Notes: generated from the sequence alone by a model not told the origin. DNA of 64,000 nt from CAVVIH01 sp963748295 (GCA_963748295.1 CAVVIH010000002.1:124001-188000); one strand, 5' to 3'; positions 1 to 8,876 are shown, counted from the stretch's first letter. Made by a program: numbers and translations.

Positions 1-1
1 T

Positions 2-787
2 CTGGACGAGGCGTCGGTGACCGGCACCGAAACGGCGCTCCTCGCCGCGGCGGCCGCAAAGGGACGCACGGAGATTCGCCATGCCGCAACGGAGCCGCAC
101 GTTGTCGAGCTGTGCCGCTTCCTGCGCGGGATGGGAGTCGGGATCGAAGGGGAGGGAACGTCGACGCTGCGCATCGACGCGCCGGCGCGGCTCGGCGGCG
201 CCACCCATCGTCTCGACGGCGACTACATCGAAGCGGGCAGCTGGGGCGTCGTCGCCGCGATCACCGGAGGCGAGATCGAGGTGTCGGGCGCCCGTCCGCT
301 GGACATCGAAGTCGTGGCCGCGCCGCTCAGGAAGATGGGGCTGAAGTGCAGCTGGGACGACCAGCGCTTCGACGTCGAGCCCTCGTCGCTCACGGCTGCG
401 CGGCGCCTGACGACCGGCCTCTGGCCTGGATTCCCGAGCGACATGGTCAGCCTGGTCACGGTGCTCGCCACGCAGGCCGACGGCCGGACACTCGTGCACG
501 ACTGGATGTACGAGCTGCGGCTCTTCGCGCTCGAACAACTGAGCGGGATGCGCGCCGATCTGTTCCTCTGCGATCCGCATCGCATCATCGTCTCCGGTCC
601 GACGAAGCTGCGCGGCAAGGCGCTGGACACACGCGATCTGCGGTCGGGAATGGCGCTGATAGCCGCGGCGCTTGCGGCGGAAGGGGAGAGCCGCGTCGGT
701 CCGCTCGAAACCGTGGAGCGCGGCTACGCCTCGCTGGTCGAACGTCTCAAATCGCTTGGCGCGCAGGTCGAGCGGGTCGAAAGCTAA
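2..787 (+). CDS. murA: UDP-N-acetylglucosamine 1-carboxyvinyltransferase (MurA), C-terminal part
   Basis: First committed step of peptidoglycan synthesis: transfers enolpyruvate from PEP to UDP-GlcNAc in the cytoplasm. The frame is open from the left edge and reads LDEASVTGTE, the MurA segment that normally precedes the second inside-out alpha/beta domain; the GTG at 17 is internal. About 261 residues are present of roughly 420, so the PEP-binding Cys loop near residue 115 lies outside the window. DYIEAGSW and the FPSDMVSLVTVLA stretch match the family (PTDxQ region). The C-terminus (LKSLGAQVERVES) is typical. The stop overlaps the stop of the oppositely oriented secretin gene, so the two genes converge. 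Family assignment is firm; the start cannot be judged. Confidence 0.9.
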   Translation: MDEASVTGTETALLAAAAAKGRTEIRHAATEPHVVELCRFLRGMGVGIEGEGTSTLRIDAPARLGGATHRLDGDYIEAGSWGVVAAITGGEIEVSGARPLDIEVVAAPLRKMGLKCSWDDQRFDVEPSSLTAARRLTTGLWPGFPSDMVSLVTVLATQADGRTLVHDWMYELRLFALEQLSGMRADLFLCDPHRIIVSGPTKLRGKALDTRDLRSGMALIAAALAAEGESRVGPLETVERGYASLVERLKSLGAQVERVES

Positions 788-2689
788 CCGCCGCCGCCCG
801 GCTTCTTCGGCGGCGTCATCGGCACCGGCGTGCCAGGAACGGTTGGCAGCCCCGGCTGTGTGGTCGGCACGCGGGTAGGGGAAGAACAGCGGATTGAACG
901 GCCTGCCCGCCGGCTGCTGCTCGGCGGGACTCTGCATGCCGGGCGGAAGATCGATGCGATCCCGCGGCGGCATTTGCGGCAGCGGCAATTCCGCGGTTCC
1001 GGCGCCGCTGTCCCGTCCTGCCCGGAACGGCCGCAGATCTTCCTCAGTCAGGTCGAGCACCCGCACGATGTGCGGCGTCAGCGTCAGGATGATGTCCGAC
1101 TGCCGCACTTCCTTGCGGTTGGCGGCGAACAAGCGCCCGATGAGCGGCAGATCGCTCAGCCCAGGCACGCCCGACATGACGATCCGCTCTTCGTCGCGAA
1201 TCAGCCCGCCGAGCATGTTCGTCTCGCCGTCCTTGAGCCGGATCGTCGTCGAGATCTCGCGGTTCGCGAACGTCGGCAGTCCGCCGAAGCCCGCGCCCGA
1301 CACGCTGCTCAGCACGACTTTGATCGTGAGCGACACCTCGTCCTCGTGGTGCGTCCGCGGCGTGATGTCGATGTTCACGCCGACGTCCTCGTAGGCGAAC
1401 GACGTAATCGGCTGGGTGTTGACGCCGCCCGACGCAATCGGCACGAAGGTGGCGTTCGGCACCGGAATGCGCTCGCCGAATCGCGCCTGTGCGGTGATGC
1501 CTTCCGACGTGCGCAGCTGCGGGTTGGCCAGCGTCCGGGTGTTCACGTCGTTCTTCAGCAGGCGGTAATAGATCCCGGGCACGCCGGCCATGAACACGTC
1601 GGCGCTCGTGAGGTTGATCAGGTTGTCCAGCGTCAGGCCCGGGCGGTTGACGTCGGCCGATCCCGAAATGCCGATCGGCGGATCGCCAGGCGACGCGATC
1701 TGCAGGCCGTACTCGCGCAGCTTGGTACGATCGACTTCGAGCAGCTCGACGTCGATGACGACCTCCGGCCTCGCCTTGTCGATGGCAAAAATCAGCTTCG
1801 CCGCCGCGGCGATGCGCTCGGGCGTGTCCTTGATCGACACGGCATTGGTCGCGGTGATTGCCGACACCTGCCGGATGTCGGCGACGATGCGCAGCAGGTC
1901 GATGGCTTCCTTCACGTCGGCGTTGCTGAGATAAAAGACGCGAACGATCAACTCTTCGTATTCGCGGCGCTTCTGCGCGGTGTCGGGGATGACCGTAATC
2001 GTGCGCGGCGCGGTGACGCGATAGAACGTGCGCGTGCTGCCGGTCACCGCCGACAGCGCTTCGGGCAGCGTCGTGTTCCGCAGATCGACCGAAATGATGT
2101 CGTCGCGGAACGCCGGATCGAACACGACGTTCAAGTTTGCGAACCGGGCGATCGCCGTGAACACCGCGCGGCTGTTCGCCTGGCTGAATACCAGCGAATC
2201 AGGAAGCTTCACGCCGTCCGGAAGCATGAGGCCGGCCGGCGGCATGTCGCGCGTGCGCTCGACCAGCGCTTCGAGCTGGGTCTTTCCCGCGCGCGAGACG
2301 CTGACCTTGGTCCGCAGCTTCTGCCGCGTGTCGCGCAGCGCGGTGTCGATGTCGCCGTTGGTCGGATTCAGTTCATACGCGAGCTGAAGCTCCGGCAGCG
2401 CCTCTTCGTAGCGCTCGGCGACCGCGAATCGGCGGCCCTTGTAGAAATGGTCCTGCGACGCGCGCAGGCGCGCACGATCGAGGGCGCCGCGAGCCTCGGC
2501 ATCATCGGGGTGTTCCTGCAGGGCCTTGGTGTATTCGATCACCGCGCGATCGAAGTCGTCCGCGCGCTCGGCCTGCTGCCCGTTCTTGAGCGACGACGTC
2601 GTGGCACACCCCGCCAGGAGGAGGGCGGCCAGCGCCGCCGCGAGGATTCGGGACCGGCCCCGAAGCTCAGAACTTCGCTCGTCCAGCAT
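784..2689 (-). CDS. TPR-STN-secretin lipoprotein (GspD/PilQ-like), frameshifted near its end
   Basis: Outer-membrane secretin-type channel of about 635 residues. From ATG 2689 the protein has a lipoprotein signal ending LLLAGC, a TPR-like region (residues about 35-130), an STN/N0-like domain (VVFDPAFRDDIISVDL), an N1-like domain and a secretin domain with the signature VPGLSDLPLIGRLF, then a Pro-rich tail. It overlaps the lolA stop by 23 bases, so the two are probably co-translated. The frame does not stop before murA; it runs antisense through murA off the window. Shifting by one base near 880 gives a natural tail ending MTPPKKPGGGG and a TAG at 784. I take this as a one-base insertion. Family is confident; whether it serves type II secretion or pilus extrusion is open, since a separate PilQ lies at 22.6-25.2 kb. 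Confidence 0.82.
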
Positions 2690-3338
2690 GGATGACTTCG
2701 GCGCCTCGTGGGATTTCGAATACGAAGGGCTTGTCCCCGATTCCGACGTTCTCCTTGAACCGGGAAAACAGGAATGTCGAACGTCCCCCCTCTTTTTCGG
2801 CCGCTGTAAGCCTTTGGATTAGAAGGGTGTCGCGATCCACGACGATTTCCAGCCAGTCGTACTCGCCCTGCGGCTTCCGGGGGTCCAGACGCAGCGCATA
2901 GGTGCCTGGCGGGGCGCCCTCGCCCTGGATGAAGCTCGCGCTGAAATCGCGAACGAGGTTGCCCTTGCCGGTCAGGAACAGCGCCGCGCTGGCGGCCTGA
3001 TCCCCCTGCGGAACCTCGCTGACCGTGACCTGGTTGCTCCCCGGGTCGTGGAAATAGATCCGGACGCCGTCGGAGACGAACAGCTTCTTCTCCGGCGTCT
3101 TGTACTCCCATCGCATCTTGCCCGGCTTCTTCACGAGCACCGAACCAGACTCGGAGACCTTTCGTCCGAGGACACCACTCTGGTGCTGATGTGTGAAGTC
3201 CGCGGAAAAACCGCGAATCGAGTCGTACTTCCGCTGAAGCGCCGCCGCGACCTCGGTTGCCGCTGGCGTGGATTGCCCAGCAAGAACGGACACGGAGGCG
3301 GCAAGAACAGAAACCAATACGGTCCAGCTGGTCTTCAT
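2667..3338 (-). CDS. lolA: Outer-membrane lipoprotein carrier protein LolA
   Basis: Periplasmic chaperone that ferries lipoproteins from the inner membrane to the outer membrane. It has 223 residues: a Sec signal peptide (hydrophobic VLVSVLAASVSVLAG), then the LolA beta-sheet fold with YDSIRGFSADFTH near residue 38, MRWEYKTPEKKLFVSDG near 75 and SRFKENVGIGDKPFVFEIP near the end, all typical of the family. The usual length is about 200. It precedes and overlaps the lipoprotein secretin gene, which is a plausible client. The gap to the PolX-like gene upstream is about 40 bases, so it likely belongs to the same leftward operon. Identification is confident. Confidence 0.9.
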   Translation of the reverse strand: MKTSWTVLVSVLAASVSVLAGQSTPAATEVAAALQRKYDSIRGFSADFTHQHQSGVLGRKVSESGSVLVKKPGKMRWEYKTPEKKLFVSDGVRIYFHDPGSNQVTVSEVPQGDQAASAALFLTGKGNLVRDFSASFIQGEGAPPGTYALRLDPRKPQGEYDWLEIVVDRDTLLIQRLTAAEKEGGRSTFLFSRFKENVGIGDKPFVFEIPRGAEVIHAGRAKF

Positions 3339-3378
3339 GAGGCGATGTTGTCAGGCTGCGCGCGGGCGTCAGTCCATG

Positions 3379-4845
3379 TTACCACCCGCCCCGCCGGCGT
3401 TTGGCGCCGACGAACGCGAGCAGATCGGCGAGCGGCCGGGTGTTCAGCACCATCGCGGGCTCGAGCCACCCGCGGCGCGCGATGCCGACGGCGAGATTCA
3501 TGTGCCGATCGAGCGCGGCCGCGCGGTGGCAGTCGCTGTCGACGACGAGCGTGACGCCGGCCCGCGCAGCCGCTCGCGCGTGAGCGCCATCGAGATCCAG
3601 GTGGCCGGGAGCGCCGTCGATCTCGAGCGCCGTGCCGGTCTCCGCCGCCGCGGCATACACCGCGTCGAAGTCGAGCGGATGGCCCTCGCGTCTGCCCATG
3701 ACGCGGTTCTCGGGATGGCAGATGACGTTGACCAGCGGGTGGCGAATCGCATCGAGCGTCCGCCGCGTCAATCGCTTCGCATCGTGGCCGGCCCGATCGT
3801 GCAGCGACGCGATCACGAGATCGAACTGCGCCAGCACCTCATCGTCGAAGTCGAGGCGGCCGTTGGCGAGAATGTCGACCTCCACGCCGTGAAGGATCGC
3901 CATCGCCGGGTAGCGTTCGCGCAGCCGCGCGATCGCCTCTCGCTGCCGCGGGATGTCCGTGATGGCCAGTGTGCGTGACGCAGCCGAGGTGTGCGAGTGA
4001 TCGGTGATCGCCACGTACTGGTATCCGATCGCGCTCGCCGTTTCCACCATCGTTTCGAGCGTGTCGCGGCCATCGGAATACGTGGTGTGCATGTGCAGAT
4101 CGCCGCGCACGTGATGACGCTCGATCAGCGCGGGAAGCTTTCCGGCAGCGGCGGCTTCCACTTCGCCGGCGCCCTCGCGCAGCTCCGGCGGAATCCAGGC
4201 AAGCCCGGCTTCCGCATACACCTGTTCCTCTCGCGCGCAGAGCGGTCGGGCACGGCGGCGGCCGTGCATCGCGGCCAGGTGCGCACGGGAACCGGTTGCG
4301 GAGAAGAGCACGCTGCCGTACTCGTCGGATGCCGGTACGCGAATGTCGATTTCGGTCTGACGGTAGGTGAAAACGAGCCGTCGAGCCGATCGATGGAGGA
4401 CGTCGGCGGCGCCGGTTGAAGACGCGATCAGCTCGATCGCCCGCTTCGTATCCGATGCGCGCACAACCAGGACGACACCCGCGACGACGTAATCGACCCG
4501 CCGCGCGTCGCCGGCGGTTTCGAGATGCACGTCAGGCGGCCCGCCGCCGGCCACGATCGGCGCAAGCTGGGCGATCAGCTCATCGCCGAGATCGAGCGCG
4601 CGGCCCAGCGGAATCACAGGGTGCTCCGCGCTCGCAAGATACGCGGTCACTCGCGTAGTCGCCTCGTTTCCAAGAACCCGCGCCACGCGTCCATCGTCCA
4701 CAGCGGGTCCGAGATCCGCGAGGGTGACGATGTTCAACTGGCGGACGAGCAGGGCGGCCTCGGGAGGGGATAAGGCGCCGGTCGACAGCAGGGTCCTGAT
4801 CAGTGCGGTCCGGGCACCGACGAGGTGCGCAAGTTCGGTATTCAC
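3379..4845 (-). CDS. PolX-like protein with degenerate polymerase domain and intact PHP domain
   Basis: 488 residues, organised as bacterial DNA polymerase/3'-5' exonuclease PolX: N-terminal helix-hairpin-helix and polymerase-X region (1-235), then a C-terminal PHP metal-dependent phosphoesterase (about 245-480). The PHP motifs are clear: DLHMHTTYSDG, ITDHSHTS, HGVEVDIL, CHPENR and DSDCH. In the polymerase half the segment that should hold the paired catalytic aspartates (GDIDI-like) reads VDYVVAGVVLVV and lacks them; only the later IDIRV/GS region is recognisable. It is also shorter than the usual 570 residues. I infer a nuclease, or repair factor, that has lost polymerisation. Its start overlaps the end of the rhodanese gene by four bases, suggesting translational coupling. 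Confidence 0.8.
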   Translation of the reverse strand: MNTELAHLVGARTALIRTLLSTGALSPPEAALLVRQLNIVTLADLGPAVDDGRVARVLGNEATTRVTAYLASAEHPVIPLGRALDLGDELIAQLAPIVAGGGPPDVHLETAGDARRVDYVVAGVVLVVRASDTKRAIELIASSTGAADVLHRSARRLVFTYRQTEIDIRVPASDEYGSVLFSATGSRAHLAAMHGRRRARPLCAREEQVYAEAGLAWIPPELREGAGEVEAAAAGKLPALIERHHVRGDLHMHTTYSDGRDTLETMVETASAIGYQYVAITDHSHTSAASRTLAITDIPRQREAIARLRERYPAMAILHGVEVDILANGRLDFDDEVLAQFDLVIASLHDRAGHDAKRLTRRTLDAIRHPLVNVICHPENRVMGRREGHPLDFDAVYAAAAETGTALEIDGAPGHLDLDGAHARAAARAGVTLVVDSDCHRAAALDRHMNLAVGIARRGWLEPAMVLNTRPLADLLAFVGAKRRRGGW

Positions 4846-5252
4846 CCCTTGAGGGAGCCGGGCGCGGGTGGCGCCGCCTGCGGCGCCGGTTTCGTGTCGG
4901 TCGGGAGCTTCGCGTTCAGCCAGTCAGCGATGCCGCCCACGAGCGCAGCGGCGCGAAAGCCCTGGCGAGTCAGGTCGGACACCAGCCGCGCGCTGACCAG
5001 CTCGCTCGGATCCGAGTCGTACACGACGATGTCGCGGTCGCGGGGAAGGCGCGCGGAATCGATCAGGCCCGGGCCGAGGCGAATGGCGCCGGGCAGCATC
5101 AGCGTGCTGTGTTCGTAGGGGTACTTCAGACGGGCGTCGACGATGACCGGGCGCGCGTCAGGGGGACCGTCCAGCCGGAGTTTCAGCTCTTCCTTCGTGA
5201 TGCGCGGCGCGGCCACTGGCCTATTCTCATCGGCCGCGCCCCCACATTTCAA
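4842..5252 (-). CDS. Rhodanese-like domain protein lacking the catalytic cysteine
   Basis: 136 residues, one rhodanese domain (about 20-115): VIVDAR for the first strand, HSTLMLPGAIRL for the conserved His/Pro-Gly-Ala loop, and GGIADW near the end, which corresponds to GG..W in rhodaneses. The active-site loop reads VVYDSDPSELVSARL where active members have VYC, so the sulfur-accepting Cys is replaced by Asp. A sulfurtransferase role is therefore unlikely; non-catalytic rhodanese domains usually act in binding or regulation. The start is TTG 5252. Its stop overlaps the PolX-like start (4 bases). The C-terminal 20 residues are Pro/Ala-rich. Confidence 0.75.
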   Translation of the reverse strand: MKCGGAADENRPVAAPRITKEELKLRLDGPPDARPVIVDARLKYPYEHSTLMLPGAIRLGPGLIDSARLPRDRDIVVYDSDPSELVSARLVSDLTRQGFRAAALVGGIADWLNAKLPTDTKPAPQAAPPAPGSLKG

Positions 5253-5264
5253 CTGGGACGGGAC

Positions 5265-5420
5265 TCAGGCGTGGGGCCGATGCGCGTGCGACGGATTGCT
5301 GTGCACCGTCCACCCCTGCGACCGCCGGCCGCAGATGAGGCACCTGAGGAAGATCGAGCCGCCGTCGCAGCTGACGCTGTAATCGTGGCCGGTGACGTAG
5401 CAGGCAATCCAGTTCCACAT
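5265..5420 (-). CDS. Small 51-residue Cys/His-rich protein
   Basis: A short open frame from ATG 5420 to TGA 5265 with a good ribosome binding site (AAGGA about 9 bases upstream). The product begins MWNWIACYVTGHDYSV, has a CxxC pair in LRCLICGRRSQGW and a His-rich tail ending NPSHAHRPHA. The four Cys (two upstream, CxxC in the middle) and several His suggest a metal-binding mini-domain, but no family is recognised. It lies immediately upstream of, and in the same direction as, the rhodanese gene (13 bases). Coding is supported by the RBS, the codon pattern and the zinc-ribbon-like motif; function is unknown. Confidence 0.6.
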   Translation of the reverse strand: MWNWIACYVTGHDYSVSCDGGSIFLRCLICGRRSQGWTVHSNPSHAHRPHA

Positions 5421-5600
5421 GGTTGACATCCTTCGCTTCAGAAGAGTGATGTCACGCGCGAGGGCAAGCTCGATGCCAGCCGGGGATGCAATCCAGACGC
5501 GGGGAAATGGCCGGAAGTTACGACATTGCGGCTAAATGGCGCGATTCAGCCCATGGGGCGCCGCCCCAAATCAGTCTCGAACATTACGAATCTGCAAGGA

Positions 5601-5668
5601 CTGGCACGTCGCACGTGACAAGCCGCACGTAGCACGTCGCACGTCGCAGGTCGCAGCTGGCACGTCGC
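5601..5668. repeat. GCACGT-word intergenic repeat, copy 1
   Basis: Directly after the pseudokinase stop codon (5672 on the minus strand) come about nine near copies of a 7-9 base word, GCACGTC/GCACGTA/GCAGGTC. The same array, including the interruption GTGACAAGCCGC, recurs at 28711-28771 and, inverted, at 54123-54180. It is not part of any open frame. Confidence 0.75.
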
Positions 5669-5671
5669 CGT

Positions 5672-8422
5672 CTACTGAGATTTGGTGAAATCCACGCTGA
5701 CCGGCGTCGGTTGATCGGCCCGGATGATGGCCGTGATCCGCCGCTCGCCATACTGTGGATGCTTGAAAACGAACTCGCGGGTGCCGAGCGGCACGCGTGT
5801 GTTGGCCATCGGCGTGTCGCCGAGCTTCTGGCCGTCCATCCACACTTCGGCCCACGGCATGGCGTTGAAGTTCGCGTCGCCGCGCGGATCGATCGTCAGC
5901 GAGCGCACTTCGCCAGGCTCGACGCTGATTTCCTGCACGGCCTTGTAGCCGAACTCCTTGTTGCTCAGCGTCAGCTCGTGGCGCCCGGGCGGCAGCATCA
6001 GGCGGCTCTGTTCGGTCGTGCCAATCGATTTGCCGTTCTCCGAGATCTCCAGGACGATCGGCGCGAACACTGCCAGCCATCCGGAGAAGATCGAGGCGTC
6101 TACTTCGAGCGTTTTTCCTGAGGCGACTTTGATCGTGCGGGTCACTTCGCCGGACGAAGACACGAAGGTGAGGACATGGCGACCGACCGGAACACCTGCC
6201 AGCTTCAGCGGCGACGTTCCGACCGCTTTGCCGTCGAGCAGGACGCGCGCTCCCGTGGGCTGCGTCTCGATCGTCACATCTCCGGTATCGACCTTCGAGG
6301 CTGTGACAGGCGGCGGTTCGACCGGCGCGGGCGTCGTCGCAGCCTTCGCGGCTGCCTCGTCGCTCTGGCCCGTCATCATGTAGCGGCCACCCGCGATGGC
6401 AATCCCGACGAACACGAGCGCCGCAATCGCCAGCTTCCACGGAAAACGGCTGGATGTCTCTTCCGGTTCGGCGAACACCGATCGCTGCTGGTGCTGCTGC
6501 TGATAGGGAACCGGCGCGATCGGCTCGCTCGAGCGGGGCGGCGTGTAGCCTGACGGTGGTTCGCTCTTCAGCCGTACCGGGCCGCTCGATGCGGGGGCTG
6601 GCTGCTGACGGACCGGGGGCGGTGGTGAGACCGGCGCAGGAGGCTGAATCGTCGGGGACGCAGCAGTTGTCTGGATCGAGGGATAAACCGGCATCGGCGC
6701 GGCCGGGCGCGGAATCGACTGCGCGGCAGCGGGAAGCTGCACGGGAAGGGGCATCGGCGCGTGCTGCGGCAGCGGCGGCGTGACGAGCGGCGGCGCGGGC
6801 GCGGCCGCAGCCGGCTTGGGCGCGTCCGGTACGGGCGGCGTGAATGCCGCGGCGTGGTCGGCCGACACCAGCCAGCCGGAAGGGCTCGCCGGCTTCTGTT
6901 CCGCCTGCGGCTGCGGCTTGACCGGCGGCTGCAGCGGCGGCTGCGGCTTCGCGCTGGAGCGAAGCTTGTCCTTTCTCGCGCGCGCGGACCTGTGCTGACG
7001 CTTCCTTCTCCGCGACGCGACCGAGTTCGTTTCCGACTCCGTCTCGGTCTCTGTTTCCTGCGCGAACAGCGCGTCGGACGTGCTCTCGCTCTCGGCCGCG
7101 GGCGCCGGATCCGATCCGAAAACGTCAGAGGCGGGAGAGGACTCATCCGGCGACCGGTCGAGCGAGGGGAATTCGTCGAGCGGCGTCTCGGATTCCAGTG
7201 ACGCGAGATCTGTGGAAGGTGAGTCTCCGTGGTCGGACGACGAACCGTATTCGGGAATCTCCGACGCGTAGGCTGTCGCCGCAATCGGTTCCGGATCGCT
7301 TTCCGGTTTCGCGACCGGTTCGCTGAACGGGTCGGCGTCGAGCGAGACCTCGGAATATGATTCGTCCTCGGCGTCCTCTTCGAACGCGTCGCCGCTCTCC
7401 TCGGATGCGTCCTCGTCCAGCACTTCGAAGGACATCGAGTCGAGCATCTGATCGTCGAGGCCGAAGCCGTGGCGCCCGTTGCCCGAATGTGACTCGGCGT
7501 GCGATCCGTTTCCGCCGGCCTCTCCGGCCGACGCTTCCATCTGCTCGACGAAATCGAGCAGCGCCTGACGGCAGACTTCAGTGCCAATCTCGCGCCGCAG
7601 CAGCAGCCGGATCTCGTTGGCCAGTTCGTCGGCCGAGGCGAACGGCCGGTTGCCGGGCAGCGGCAGCGAACGCTCGAGCAGGCGGTGCAGAGCAGTCGCA
7701 AACAGGTGGCTGCCGCGAATCTGCGCGACCTCGAGCACCTCGCTCAGCAGCGTGGGCAGGGACTCGGGGTATTCGTCCTCGCGAAGGCGTCGTCCGATCA
7801 CGAGCATCATCGCGCTCAGCACGAGCTGTGAGATGTCGCCGGCAGGATCGAGGTGCACGGGACCAGCCGCGTGTGCGCCCGCGATGCCCAGTTCGGTCCA
7901 GAGCCGGTGGCGCGAGAGTGCCAGCCGCTCCACGACCGAACCAAAAGACGGATCGAGGAAGACGACCTGGCCGGCGCCCGGCGTGATCAGCATCCGGCTC
8001 GGCTCGATCAGTCCGTGCGCGAAGCCGGTGACGTTGTGGAACGTGGAGATTGCGGGAAGCGCCTCGAGCAGGAAGCCCAGCGCGACGTCGACGCCCGGGA
8101 TTCTGCCCGCTTCCTCGGCGCTCTCGATGATGTCGGAGAGCCGGCTGCCGGCGACGAACTCGGAGACAACGGCGAGATCGCCGGTCTCCCGATCCCGCTG
8201 CACCGTGCCAGGACGCGCAAACCGTTCGTCGTCAATCGCCGCAAGCAGGTCGACCCGCTCCTTGATCGCCGCCTCGAACGCGGCGAGCTCCGGGCGGAGC
8301 ACGAGCCTCTCGAGCATCACGCCCGTTTCGCGATCGAACGCGAGGACACGGCGACCGAGTCCGTCAATCAGTCCGGACGCCGAGATTGAAGAGAGCGGCA
8401 GGTCGGTCAAAGGCGCCGACAT
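5672..8422 (-). CDS. Pseudokinase membrane protein with C-terminal PEGA domains
   Basis: About 916 residues from ATG 8422 (a GTG at 8458 would add 12). The N-terminal 290 residues have a Ser/Thr kinase C-lobe-like fold, but HRD is replaced by AHGLIEPSRMLI and DFG by LDPSFG, and no Gly-rich loop or VAIK lysine is seen, so catalysis is unlikely. Then come about 330 residues of acidic and Pro/Ala-rich linker, one membrane segment (WKLAIAALVFVGIAIAGG) and a C-terminal region with two or three PEGA-type beta repeats (IETQPTGARVLLDGKAVGTSPLKL; WAEVWMDGQKLGDTPM). PEGA domains usually face the envelope. It may be a sensor or scaffold linking cytoplasmic binding to the periplasm. It is followed by the GCACGT repeat, and nothing upstream is clearly co-transcribed. 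Confidence 0.78.
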   Translation of the reverse strand: MSAPLTDLPLSSISASGLIDGLGRRVLAFDRETGVMLERLVLRPELAAFEAAIKERVDLLAAIDDERFARPGTVQRDRETGDLAVVSEFVAGSRLSDIIESAEEAGRIPGVDVALGFLLEALPAISTFHNVTGFAHGLIEPSRMLITPGAGQVVFLDPSFGSVVERLALSRHRLWTELGIAGAHAAGPVHLDPAGDISQLVLSAMMLVIGRRLREDEYPESLPTLLSEVLEVAQIRGSHLFATALHRLLERSLPLPGNRPFASADELANEIRLLLRREIGTEVCRQALLDFVEQMEASAGEAGGNGSHAESHSGNGRHGFGLDDQMLDSMSFEVLDEDASEESGDAFEEDAEDESYSEVSLDADPFSEPVAKPESDPEPIAATAYASEIPEYGSSSDHGDSPSTDLASLESETPLDEFPSLDRSPDESSPASDVFGSDPAPAAESESTSDALFAQETETETESETNSVASRRRKRQHRSARARKDKLRSSAKPQPPLQPPVKPQPQAEQKPASPSGWLVSADHAAAFTPPVPDAPKPAAAAPAPPLVTPPLPQHAPMPLPVQLPAAAQSIPRPAAPMPVYPSIQTTAASPTIQPPAPVSPPPPVRQQPAPASSGPVRLKSEPPSGYTPPRSSEPIAPVPYQQQHQQRSVFAEPEETSSRFPWKLAIAALVFVGIAIAGGRYMMTGQSDEAAAKAATTPAPVEPPPVTASKVDTGDVTIETQPTGARVLLDGKAVGTSPLKLAGVPVGRHVLTFVSSSGEVTRTIKVASGKTLEVDASIFSGWLAVFAPIVLEISENGKSIGTTEQSRLMLPPGRHELTLSNKEFGYKAVQEISVEPGEVRSLTIDPRGDANFNAMPWAEVWMDGQKLGDTPMANTRVPLGTREFVFKHPQYGERRITAIIRADQPTPVSVDFTKSQ

Positions 8423-8597
8423 TGGTAAGGAGCAGGAACGAGATTGCAACCCGCGCACCAGTCGGATTATTTTCGTGCCGAGGGCGCTAACGGGCTCATT
8501 CCCGAGATCTTCCGCGATAATCGACGATCAGCGGGGACGCCGCGGCGCGTGCTGAATGACCGATTCGTCGACGCGGATACCAATCCTGTAATCCTGT

Positions 8598-8876
8598 GTG
8601 CAGAGGCGTGTGCGATGTCTGATCCCAACGAGATTTCAGCCCTCAAAGCTTCTGTACCGTGGCGCGCTGCAGACGGCGCAGGCGCTGGCCGATCTGTCGT
8701 CCCGGATCGACGCCCTGAGTCCGCCATCCGACATCGGCCAGGCCGATCTCGACGATCTGGGCCGCATTACCGCCGCTCACGCGATCGCGTCCGCCGCGCT
8801 GCGCGGCCTCGTCAACACGATGCTCGCACGCCGTGGCGGCACGCCGGCGGTGCCTCAGGGATCGGGGGAAGTGTGA
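8598..8876 (+). CDS. Possible small helical hypothetical protein
   Basis: A 92-codon frame with a GTG start. From residue 24 on it reads like a real helical protein (TAQALADLSSRIDALSPP, then LDDLGRITAAHAIASAALRGLV), but the first 20 residues are Arg-rich and odd. A neighbouring frame starts with ATG and MSDPNEISALK before losing sense, so the true N-terminus could be joined to this frame by a one-base indel near 8650. No family is recognised. It stands alone between the pseudokinase gene (divergent) and the tRNA gene. Confidence 0.4.
   Translation: MQRRVRCLIPTRFQPSKLLYRGALQTAQALADLSSRIDALSPPSDIGQADLDDLGRITAAHAIASAALRGLVNTMLARRGGTPAVPQGSGEV

Noticed and set aside
830..2695. Open frame of 621 codons on the plus strand
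   Set aside because: It is codon-aligned antisense to the secretin gene; its product is Arg/His-rich and has no family features.
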